Of a DNA stretch of 41,864 nucleotides, positions 15,757-28,723 are shown piece by piece (position 1 is the stretch's first letter; the number at the start of each line of letters is the position of its first letter). Location: contig JAUIDF010000002.1 in NCBI GenBank assembly GCA_030429125.1, forward strand, positions 1-41,864, read 5' to 3'. Under the pieces are notes generated by a model. That model worked only from the letters and a program-made list of their open reading frames with translations. It was not told the DNA's origin and searched no databases. The DNA is from Gammaproteobacteria bacterium (GTDB taxonomy: Bacteria; Pseudomonadota; Gammaproteobacteria; Arenicellales; CAJQKF01). The translations under genes were made by a program, and so were the position numbers.

Positions 15757-17082
15757 ATGAAGCTTCATCACCTTGCAGCCGGCGCAGCAATCGCCGTCAC
15801 GCTCGCGGTTCCCACGGCGCACGGGGCAGAGGCAGGCCCCGAGAACAACGCCGCCAAGACGCAAAAGGCGGCAAACCAGCCGTCGTCCCCGGCGACGCCG
15901 CCCACCGGGTCGTACCTGCTGAATACGACCGACGTGCTCGACCAGGCGGCCGATCAACAACAGCAGTACATCCCGCCCGTCATCAACGACGCGGCCATCC
16001 AGCACTCACAACCGAACACCCAGCAGCCGCCGCCACAGGCCAACCTGCCTGACGTCGTCAAGCCCGGCGATGTCGAGACCTCGTCGCGGCGGCCGCCGCG
16101 CGCGGTGGACAAGGCGCCGGCCGCCGTCGGCGACATGGCGCCCGCCCCGGGTCTCGACCACCTCGCCGCCATTCGCGACGCCAACCAGGCGCGCATGTTC
16201 GAGGAGGCGCGCCAGGCACTCGACGCGCTGCGCGAGCTCGCCGGCCGTGCCGAGGGCGGCGACGACGTCAATCCCGATCTCGGCCTGGGCGGTGCCGAGG
16301 GCATGGGCATCGGTGGCCGCGACCTCGACGACTCCAGGCTGCCCGGCCACGACGTCGCGGGATTCGAAACCCCGGAAGGCGCCGAGTACCTGCCGGACCT
16401 GCCGAGCAACGAGGACCAGGGACCGTCCAGCTCGGTGCTGAGACCCTCGGGGAATTTCGCCGGCATCATGGGTGGCGCGGCCTCGCAGGACAACGTCATC
16501 CGCATGGAGGAGCAACGCATGGACCCGGTCACCGTGCGACGCGACCGCAACCCCAACGGGTCCACCACCACCACCACGATCACGACGCACGACGACGGCT
16601 CCCAGGACGTGTGGACGGAAACGGTCGCGGACAACGACCAGGTAACGTACCGTCGGCATATCGCCGTGGATTCGGACGGCAACGTCACGCGCGACGCCAT
16701 CCAGTCCTGGCATCGGGACGGCACGCGCGAGTCCCGGCGATACCGGGGACCGCTGGATCCCAACGGCATGCAGGATCCCAACAGTCCCAACTACTCACCC
16801 GAGTTCGCCCGCTGGGCGGCGCAGTTCGACCACTCGAAGAAGCAGGGCGCCCGCAATCCGAACCGGGTCAACCCGGGTTCGGCGGATGCACAATCCGGGG
16901 CCGCCGGGCCGCGATTGACGTTGCGCGAGGACCAGATCGTGATCAATCCCTCGCCGGAGGATGCCGGCGGACAGGCCCGCGAGGTGAGCGAGGAACAGGC
17001 CCGCCTGATGGGCGAGATGCTGCGCGAGGTGGTCAAGGGGCCGGGCGGTCACCCCGGGGATACACCCGGCCAGGCGCAGTAG
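15757..17082 (+). CDS. Hypothetical secreted hydrophilic protein
   Basis: A 441-residue protein not recognised as a known family. It begins with a clear signal peptide (MKLHHLAAGAAIAVTLAVPTAHGAEA; cleavage after HGA). The mature part is rich in Pro, Gln, Asn, Asp and Gly, with a short helix (about 145-165, LAAIRDANQARMFEEARQAL). A central block of strand-like repeats with many Thr and Asp (about 265-320; GSTTTTTITTHDDGSQDVWTE) resembles extracellular repeat or YD-like sequence. A DPN-rich stretch (LDPNGMQDPNSPNYSPEF) follows. No hydrophobic anchor or lipobox is present, so it should be periplasmic or released. AAGGAGG six bases before the ATG fixes the start. A TPR/beta-barrel gene follows after 79 nt, suggesting that the two work together. 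Confidence 0.75.
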   Translation: MKLHHLAAGAAIAVTLAVPTAHGAEAGPENNAAKTQKAANQPSSPATPPTGSYLLNTTDVLDQAADQQQQYIPPVINDAAIQHSQPNTQQPPPQANLPDVVKPGDVETSSRRPPRAVDKAPAAVGDMAPAPGLDHLAAIRDANQARMFEEARQALDALRELAGRAEGGDDVNPDLGLGGAEGMGIGGRDLDDSRLPGHDVAGFETPEGAEYLPDLPSNEDQGPSSSVLRPSGNFAGIMGGAASQDNVIRMEEQRMDPVTVRRDRNPNGSTTTTTITTHDDGSQDVWTETVADNDQVTYRRHIAVDSDGNVTRDAIQSWHRDGTRESRRYRGPLDPNGMQDPNSPNYSPEFARWAAQFDHSKKQGARNPNRVNPGSADAQSGAAGPRLTLREDQIVINPSPEDAGGQAREVSEEQARLMGEMLREVVKGPGGHPGDTPGQAQ

Positions 17083-17161
17083 CATCCGCCGGCGAGGCAC
17101 GCCGCAACCCGACCGCTGTCCGGATAACGGAAACAACAACGAGAACAAACCGAGCAATGCA

Positions 17162-18499
17162 GTGAAAAGGCGACGGCTGTTCCCGGCCACGGCGGCCATG
17201 GTGGTGTTCGCCATGCTGTCGGCGGCCCCTTTGCACGATGCGCGGGCCGAGGGCGCGGTGCGTTTCCAGGATACCGCGGCGGCACAGGCGTTCGCCCGCA
17301 AGGACTATGCGACCGCGCTCGATGAATTCCAGGCGCTTCTCGATGCGAATCCCGGCAACGTGCTGGTGATGCGGTACACGGCGATCACCCTCGACCTGCT
17401 CGGCCGCGTGGACGACGCCATGGCCCTGTACGACGACGCCATCGCGCTCGCGCCCGGCAACGCCGAGCTGCACTACCATCGCGGCGTCACCGCGTACAAC
17501 GCCAATCGCGGCAGCGAGGCCATCGCGTCGTTCCGACGCGCCGCCGAATTGGCGCCGCAAAGCCGCTACGCCGAACTGTCGGCGCGCTACCTCGACGCGA
17601 TCGCCGAGCAATACGCGCAACGCCAGCCGGTCGGCAAGCCAAAGCGGTTCGGCGTCTACGCGCTGGTCGGCTACCAGCACGACGACAACATTTCCGCGCG
17701 TCCCGACGACGCGCCCGGCGTGCGCGACGGCGATCGATACACCGGCTACGTCAACCTCGACTACCACCTGCACCAGTCGCCCGAGTGGCTGGTGACCACC
17801 TCGGTCAACGCCTACGGCAGCTGGTACGAGGATGCGCTGTTCGACGACTTCGAGATTCCCCAGTACATGGGCTCACTGCGCTTGCAGAAGTCGGGAACCA
17901 CCGAACGCTTTCCGTATCTCGGTACGATCAACTACGACTATCGCCGCGTGGAGTTCGCCGACGGCGAGTTGTACAGCCGGTCCCATGCCCTGACCCTCGG
18001 ACTGCGCCTGTCGTTCGAGCGGCGCATGGCCACCTACGGCTACTACCAGTACACGGACGACGACTTCGCCGACGAAGGCTTCGACCCCGTCTTCTCCTCG
18101 CGCGATGCCGACAACCACCTGGTCGGTCTGCGGCAAACCTGGTTCGTCGCCGACGGCCGCGGCGACGTCTCGGTGGAACTGAAGTACGAACGCAACCGGG
18201 CGGACGGACTGAATTTCGACATGGACGGTGTCAGCGGCACGGTCAGCGCGCGGATGCCGCTGCCGGCCGACTGGTTCCTGGATGTCAGCGCGACATACGG
18301 TAAGGAGGACTACGACCGGTTTGCCGGTCCCGTCGCGCGCGAAACGACGCGCAGGCAGGCCACGATCGGCCTGTCGCGCTGGTTCGCCAAGCGCTTCAAC
18401 GTCCGGTTCGACTACAGTTATCTCGACGAAGCGTCCTCGTACGACGTCCTGAGCTTCGACCGGTACGTCTGGGGCGTGAGTGTCAGCTATGCGTATTGA
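17162..18499 (+). CDS. TPR-containing outer-membrane beta-barrel protein
   Basis: A 445-residue exported protein. A signal peptide (about 1-29, ending DARA) is followed by tetratricopeptide-type repeats (about 38-145; YATALDEFQALLDANPGN, DDAMALYDDAIALAPGN, SEAIASFRRAAELAPQ). The C-terminal half (about 160-445) is made of alternating aromatic strands such as GVYALVGYQHDDN and FNVRFDYSYLDEA, ending WGVSVSYAY. A terminal aromatic after alternating residues is the usual beta-signal for outer-membrane assembly. The architecture resembles Slam (surface lipoprotein assembly modifier) or PgaA-like exporters, but family membership is not certain. The start is GTG in a region lacking a strong ribosome-binding site. 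It overlaps the next gene by 11 nt, so the three genes form one operon. Confidence 0.8.
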   Translation: MKRRRLFPATAAMVVFAMLSAAPLHDARAEGAVRFQDTAAAQAFARKDYATALDEFQALLDANPGNVLVMRYTAITLDLLGRVDDAMALYDDAIALAPGNAELHYHRGVTAYNANRGSEAIASFRRAAELAPQSRYAELSARYLDAIAEQYAQRQPVGKPKRFGVYALVGYQHDDNISARPDDAPGVRDGDRYTGYVNLDYHLHQSPEWLVTTSVNAYGSWYEDALFDDFEIPQYMGSLRLQKSGTTERFPYLGTINYDYRRVEFADGELYSRSHALTLGLRLSFERRMATYGYYQYTDDDFADEGFDPVFSSRDADNHLVGLRQTWFVADGRGDVSVELKYERNRADGLNFDMDGVSGTVSARMPLPADWFLDVSATYGKEDYDRFAGPVARETTRRQATIGLSRWFAKRFNVRFDYSYLDEASSYDVLSFDRYVWGVSVSYAY

Positions 18500-18923
18500 T
18501 CGCTTCTTTCGTACGCTGCTCGCCGCGGTCGCGGGTGTGATGGCCGCGACATCATGCGCGATGGCGCAAAGCGTCGACACGCCGTCATCGCTGGCCGGGC
18601 ACGAGCAGATCGATGCCGCGCTGGGGATGCTTTCAGGCCCGGTATGGAAGCCGGTCCGGTTCAATCGCGACAACGCGCCCGGCGCGATATCCACCTCGCC
18701 GTTCTACAAGCAGCAGCCGCCCGGCGCCCAGGAAGACTTTCGCCTGCCGGCGAGCCCGACGACGCCCGTCGTTGCGCCGGCGCCGCCACGAGAGCCGGAC
18801 CGGGGCGATTCCGCCCGGGATGACCCCGAGCCGGAAATCGTCACGCCGGCACCGCCGCCAAACGAGCCTGGCCCGATTACGCTGCCCGACGACTGCGAAT
18901 TCCTGGTCGTTCTCTGCTTTTGA
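18489..18923 (+). CDS. Small Pro-rich secreted protein
   Basis: A 144-residue protein with a signal peptide (MRIDRFFRTLLAAVAGVMAATSCAMAQS, cleavage after AMA; a Cys sits before the cleavage site but no good lipobox). The mature part has a short helical start (HEQIDAALGML), then a disordered Pro/Asp/Glu-rich region (about 75-130). It ends LPDDCEFLVVLCF, with two Cys that could form a disulfide and a terminal aromatic. No family was recognised. The ATG lies inside the end of the barrel gene (11-nt overlap), which indicates coupled translation. The GTG three codons earlier is an alternative. Likely a periplasmic partner or substrate of the barrel protein. Confidence 0.7.
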   Translation: MRIDRFFRTLLAAVAGVMAATSCAMAQSVDTPSSLAGHEQIDAALGMLSGPVWKPVRFNRDNAPGAISTSPFYKQQPPGAQEDFRLPASPTTPVVAPAPPREPDRGDSARDDPEPEIVTPAPPPNEPGPITLPDDCEFLVVLCF

Positions 18924-19001
18924 GCGACCCATCGTTCGGCAGCGCCCATCGTCAAACACAAATTCAATCGCACGGTAATCAGTCAGCGGAACGACCGCGC
19001 G

Positions 19002-19024
19002 AGTTTCGGGGACAGTTTACTTAT
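19002..19024 (+). repeat. Repeat copy 1 (left orientation)
   Basis: agtttcggggacagtttact followed by tat; it differs from the other copies by reading TTTAC instead of TATAC. Confidence 0.75.
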
Positions 19025-19269
19025 CTTACTTTCTTGCATCCTTTCCCCGCGCACCACATTGGCACCACTATTGTTCGCGGATCGTGTCGCGGAAGTGGAA
19101 TCGTGAAGTGGTGACGATCGAGCCCGCCAACGAGGTTTACGGTGACCGACAACGATCATGCGGACGATTCGTGCCACTGGAACCACAATCCTTCGGGTCC
19201 GTAGGGCGTGTCGATCTTGTATCAGCGGATCACGCCATCCGCGAGATCCGGAACCCGAGTTCGAGTTTT

Positions 19270-19288
19270 GTATACTGTCCCCGAAACT
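19270..19288 (-). repeat. Repeat copy 2 (right orientation)
   Basis: gtatactgtccccgaaact, the reverse complement of the shared motif, 12 bp from the uvrA stop codon. Confidence 0.75.
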
Positions 19289-19299
19289 GTGTGGGAGCG

Positions 19300-24778
<5,479 letters not shown>

Positions 24779-24780
<2 letters not shown>

Positions 24781-24800
24781 TTTCGGGGACAGTATACTTA
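24779..24800 (+). repeat. Repeat copy 3, overlapping the uvrA start
   Basis: aatttcggggacagtatact followed by ta; the first bases overlap the proposed TTG start codon of uvrA. Confidence 0.8.
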
Positions 24801-24821
24801 TCCTAGGATGCAGTTTCGGGC

Positions 24822-24843
24822 AGTTTCGGGGACAGTATACTTA
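24822..24843 (+). repeat. Repeat copy 4, adjacent to the RAYT stop codon
   Basis: agtttcggggacagtatact followed by ta, ending one base before the transposase TAA. Just before it the 10-mer cagtttcggg occurs twice in tandem (24811-24830). Confidence 0.8.
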
Positions 24844-25506
24844 TTACGCGCTCTTCGAACGGGGTCCCCGCCGTTGCGGCGCCAGCGTCCGGCCCAGGCG
24901 AACTTCGAGCGACCTTACATAGTCCGACGACCCCAGCGGACGTCCGGTGCGCAGGTGCTTTTCGATCGTCGAGCGTGGTACGTCGCTGGTTTTCGATTCG
25001 AGAAAGCCCTGCCAGTCGGATACCTGTTGAAGCATAGGATGCACCCGCACCAGGCGATCGTCGGATCCGCGCATGTGAGCGACGGCGCTGGACCACGGCC
25101 AGTCTTCGGGTCGAGCGCAAATCCCGGCGGCGACCGGGTTTCGTTCGATGTAGCGCACGGCCGCCAGTAAATGGCTCGCGTCCATGGGAAAGGAGTAAAA
25201 ACGTTCCTGCCACAAGTGGCCACGCCAGTTATGTCGATTGTTGACGTGCCTCGTATACCGTCGGTGCACCTCGCCGAGCGTTGCGCGAAGCCCGTCGGCA
25301 TCCGCCGGCACCATCACCAGGTGGACATGATTCGGCATCAGGCAATACGCCCAGACTTCGGTTCCCATGGCCTTGCAGGCGCCGGCCATCAATTCGATAT
25401 ACCGCCTGTAGTCGGCATCACAAAAAAATGTCTTCATGCGGCGATTGCCGCGCTGGGTCACGTGATGGGGGTGTTCGGGGACGACGACTCGGGCAATCCT
25501 TGCCAC
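24844..25506 (-). CDS. REP-associated tyrosine transposase (RAYT, Y1 family)
   Basis: A 220-residue single-strand transposase of the IS200/TnpA-REP group. The family N-terminus ARVVVPEHPHHVTQRGNRR is followed by the HUH metal site in LMPNHVHLVMVP (H60, H62) and a candidate nucleophilic Tyr in HRRYTRHVN (Y84). Next come WQERFYSFPMD, YIERNPVAAGI and the WPWSSA block that defines RAYTs. These enzymes cut and rejoin single-stranded DNA at REP-like hairpins. The start is GTG with GAGG upstream. The gene looks intact, so the repeats in this window may still be mobile. Codon use resembles that of its neighbours, so long residence is possible. Confidence 0.92.
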   Translation of the reverse strand: MARIARVVVPEHPHHVTQRGNRRMKTFFCDADYRRYIELMAGACKAMGTEVWAYCLMPNHVHLVMVPADADGLRATLGEVHRRYTRHVNNRHNWRGHLWQERFYSFPMDASHLLAAVRYIERNPVAAGICARPEDWPWSSAVAHMRGSDDRLVRVHPMLQQVSDWQGFLESKTSDVPRSTIEKHLRTGRPLGSSDYVRSLEVRLGRTLAPQRRGPRSKSA

Positions 25507-25588
25507 GGCTGCACCTCAATGGGGTTTTGAAATGCTGAATCCTAACTCATGCACGGGCGCTGGCGGCCGGCTCGTTGTACTCGGCAAT

Positions 25589-25610
25589 TAAGTATACTGT
25601 CCCCGAAACT
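25589..25610 (-). repeat. Repeat copy 5 (right end), overlapping a stop codon
   Basis: taagtatactgtccccgaaa followed by ct, reverse complement of copies 3 and 4. Its last base is the last base of the TGA stop of the M16C peptidase gene. Confidence 0.8.
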
Positions 25611-28537
25611 CAGGTGTTCAGGACTTCCAGGTTTTTGTCGGCGATGAGGTTGGTGGACTTTGCGGCGTTCTCCTTGTTCGTGATGATCGCCACGCTGGCC
25701 TCGCCGTTGTTCAGGTAGCGCTCGGCGACGCGACGCAGGTCGTCCAGGGTCACGTCGAGGACGCGCGCGCGACTCGCGCGGCGATACTCGGGCGTGCGGC
25801 CGTAGAGTTCCTGGTAGAACGCCGACTTCGCCTCGCCGGCCGGCGAGCCGGGCTTGTCGATGCTGCTGATGACGTTGAGCACGGCTTCCTCCACGGCACG
25901 CGGGTCGTGCTTCGCCGACAGCAGCCAGTCGATCGACGCGTCGAAGTCGTCGAGGGTCTCGGCGAGTCGCGGATCGCGGTAGGAGAAGAAACGAAACGCG
26001 GCGTTGTCGGCGTCGTGCGTGGCGCCGCCGCCGTAGGCGCCACCGTTCTCGCGAATGGCGCGGTGAAGGAAGCCGTTGCGCAGGAACGGTCCGAGCACCG
26101 CCAGGGCCGCGGCATCCTCGTGGGCGCCGGTTACCGTGGGCCAGGCCTTGGCGCAGAAGTTGACCTGGGTGTCGGTCGTCCATAACTGGCCGACGCGCTC
26201 GCGCACCGCCGCCGGTGCGTAGGGTATGAACGTGTCGACGGGCGCCGCTGCGAGGCTCGTCAGCGCGGCCTCGACCGCGTCGCGCTGATCGGGCTCGGCA
26301 ACCGACAGCAGGCGACGCGGCGCACCGGCGATCTCCCGGTGCAGGGCGTCGAGTCGCTCGCACAATCGATCCAGCGCGGCGTCGTCGTCGAGGCCGTCGT
26401 CGAGCTGTTTCAGGCTGGCAATACCGGCCAGCCCGCGGCTCGCATGGGCCAGCGACGCGGCGGGACTCATACCGCTCGCGGCGGCAGTCATGGCCAGCAC
26501 GTGACCGTTGCCGGTGATGCCCTGCTCGCGATCGGCGCGCTCCTGGGCCAGCAGTTCGCGCAGCCGCGACTTCTCGTCGAAGCGCGGTGCGTGAAGCGTC
26601 TCGGCCATGAGCCCGGCCAGGGCCGACACGTTTCGTGCCAGCGCCTTGCCACCCAGCGTGACGTGTGCGCGCGTCTTCTGCTCGTCGTCGACGGCACCGC
26701 GCTGCATGGCGCTGGCCGCGATGCCGCCGCTGACGGCTGCATGCAGCGCCTGCGTCTGCAGGTAATCGCGGCCGCCGCTGCCGACCTCGGTCAGCACGGC
26801 CGCGTAGACCGGAAGCAGCTGCAACTGCGCGGCGTCGAGTGCCGGCATATCGATCGCCACTTCCTCGTAGACCAGGCCGTTGGTGGCCTGGCCGTAGAAC
26901 CGGTGCGGGACGTCGCCCACCACGCCGTCGACCCCGGCGGGGATGGCGAGCTCGGCCGGCACGTCGTCGAGCGTGACCCGCGGCAGCACGTCGGGGTCGT
27001 CGACCTGCTGCTGGCGCTCGGCAAGAGCCGCGGCGCGCTCGGCGATCTCGTTGCGCTGGGTCTCGTCCAGTGCCGCCTTGATCCGAGCCAGGCGGGCGGC
27101 CTCGGCACGTTCGCGACGCGCCGAGAGCTGGGCGTCCGGCCGCAGGGAGAGACGAACCCGGTGCGGATTGTCGAGCAGCAACTCGCGCACCAGTTGCGGG
27201 ATGAATCGCACATCCGCCGCCGCCTCGCGCAGGCGCACGAGCGCCGGCTCCAGGTCCAGCGCCGCGATCGGGTCGCCCCGGTGAATCGCACTCGGCAAGG
27301 CATTGACGATGAGCTGCAGGCCGAACGGAAAGCCGTCTCCACCGATCTCGCGCTGATGCAGTTCGAGCTGGTGCAAGGCGGCTTCGACCTGGTCCGGGTC
27401 GACGCCGTTCTCCTCCACCTCGGCGAGGGTCTCGAGGATCAGCGTCTCGACATCGCCGGCGCGCTCCGGCCGCGAACCCTCGACGCCGCACACCAGGACC
27501 ATTTCGCGCTGGTCGTCGTCGAGCCCGCACAGCGGCGAGGGCGCGCTGCCGAGGCCGCACGTCTCCAGGGCGCGCAGCAGCGGCGAGCTGCTGTTGTCGA
27601 GCAGGATGTCGGCGAGCAGCTGGGCGCGCAGTCGCGCATCGGGATCGACGCTGCTGCCCAGCAGCCAGCCAAGCACGACGTGGGTGCGGTCAGCGGCGTT
27701 CTCGTCGTCGAGGGCATAGGCGTCCTCCACCCGCAACGGCGCGAAGTAGCGCTTGGCTTCGTCGACGGCAATGGTTCGATCGAGCGGGCTGAAGCGCGCC
27801 AGCGCACGTTCCTCGAACACCGCCTGGTTGTCGGCCGCGCTGATGTCGCCGTAGGTCATGAACACGGCGTTGGACGGATGGTAGTGGGTCTTGTAGAACG
27901 CCTTCAGCTGTTCGTAAGTCAGGTCGGGGATATCGGTCGGCTCGCCGCCGCTGTTGAAATGGTAGGTGTTGTTCGGGAACAGGTGCCTGGACAACGTCTG
28001 CCACAACACGCTTGCCGGCGAACTCATGGCGCCCTTCATCTCGTTGTATACGACGCCCTTGTAGACGAGTGCCGATTCGGGGTCGCCTGGCTGCGCGAAC
28101 TCCACGCGATGGCCCTCCTGGGCGAAATCGAGCGGATCCAGGCGCGAGAAGAAAACGGCGTCGAGGTAGACGTCGAGCAGGTTGAAGTAGTCCTTGCGGT
28201 TCTGGCTGGCGAACGGGTACGCGGTCCAGTCGGCCGCCGTGAAGGCGTTCATGAAGGTATTCAGAGAGCGCCGGATCATCATGAAGAACGGGTCGCGAAC
28301 CGGGTAGCGTTCGCTGCCGCACAGCACGGTGTGTTCGAGAATATGCGCCACGCCGGTGGAATCCGTCGGCACGGTGCGCAGCCCGACCAGGAACACGTTC
28401 TCGGGCTTGTCGGCGGCGAGATGATAGTGCAGCGCACCGGTTCCCCGGTGGCGGTACTCGGCGACGTCGATGCCCAGCGCGCCGACGGTGGCGGTGCGCA
28501 AGTGTTCGAAGGCGGGATGACCCTGCTCTGCTGTCAT
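25610..28537 (-). CDS. M16C family metallopeptidase (presequence protease-like)
   Basis: A 975-residue insulinase-superfamily peptidase of the M16C (PreP/falcilysin) type, which degrades peptides inside a closed chamber. The inverted zinc motif HxxEH is HILEH (65-69). It is followed by the family blocks VLCGSERYPVRDPFFMMIRRSLNTFMNAFTAADWTAYPF and the distal Glu region YKGVVYNEMKGAMSSP. The C-terminal half has the second domain pair, with the REN-GGAYGGGA segment that contributes to substrate binding. No signal peptide is visible, so it is probably cytoplasmic. The start at 28537 is chosen because the family N-terminus begins there; the ribosome-binding site is weak, and the track's longer version adds an Arg-rich shadow. 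The stop codon abuts the RAYT element. Confidence 0.92.
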   Translation of the reverse strand: MTAEQGHPAFEHLRTATVGALGIDVAEYRHRGTGALHYHLAADKPENVFLVGLRTVPTDSTGVAHILEHTVLCGSERYPVRDPFFMMIRRSLNTFMNAFTAADWTAYPFASQNRKDYFNLLDVYLDAVFFSRLDPLDFAQEGHRVEFAQPGDPESALVYKGVVYNEMKGAMSSPASVLWQTLSRHLFPNNTYHFNSGGEPTDIPDLTYEQLKAFYKTHYHPSNAVFMTYGDISAADNQAVFEERALARFSPLDRTIAVDEAKRYFAPLRVEDAYALDDENAADRTHVVLGWLLGSSVDPDARLRAQLLADILLDNSSSPLLRALETCGLGSAPSPLCGLDDDQREMVLVCGVEGSRPERAGDVETLILETLAEVEENGVDPDQVEAALHQLELHQREIGGDGFPFGLQLIVNALPSAIHRGDPIAALDLEPALVRLREAAADVRFIPQLVRELLLDNPHRVRLSLRPDAQLSARRERAEAARLARIKAALDETQRNEIAERAAALAERQQQVDDPDVLPRVTLDDVPAELAIPAGVDGVVGDVPHRFYGQATNGLVYEEVAIDMPALDAAQLQLLPVYAAVLTEVGSGGRDYLQTQALHAAVSGGIAASAMQRGAVDDEQKTRAHVTLGGKALARNVSALAGLMAETLHAPRFDEKSRLRELLAQERADREQGITGNGHVLAMTAAASGMSPAASLAHASRGLAGIASLKQLDDGLDDDAALDRLCERLDALHREIAGAPRRLLSVAEPDQRDAVEAALTSLAAAPVDTFIPYAPAAVRERVGQLWTTDTQVNFCAKAWPTVTGAHEDAAALAVLGPFLRNGFLHRAIRENGGAYGGGATHDADNAAFRFFSYRDPRLAETLDDFDASIDWLLSAKHDPRAVEEAVLNVISSIDKPGSPAGEAKSAFYQELYGRTPEYRRASRARVLDVTLDDLRRVAERYLNNGEASVAIITNKENAAKSTNLIADKNLEVLNT

Positions 28538-28723
28538 ACGGGTTACTCGAGTTGTGATCGAAGCGCGTCGCGCGGGCGCGCGGCAAGATGTCGGGCGGTG
28601 CCCGGGTCGACGCGTCGCGCGCGCCTCGTGACGCGAATCACGCGCCACTGCCTGTACCAGCTATCGGGTCGGTCACCGCGCATCTCAACCGCGACCGGCG
28701 CAAACGCGACGGTTTCGGCGCCT

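Larger units (their letters stand above)
19002..19288. mobile_element. Non-autonomous relative of the RAYT element
   Basis: About 290 bp bounded by a left copy (19002-19024) and an inverted right copy (19270-19288) of the sequence that also bounds the transposase element at 24779-25610. The interior contains no supportable gene and shows no obvious similarity to the transposase. It therefore looks like a small element mobilised in trans, or the remnant of a larger one. It occupies most of the 376-bp gap between the exported-protein operon and uvrA. Confidence 0.5.
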
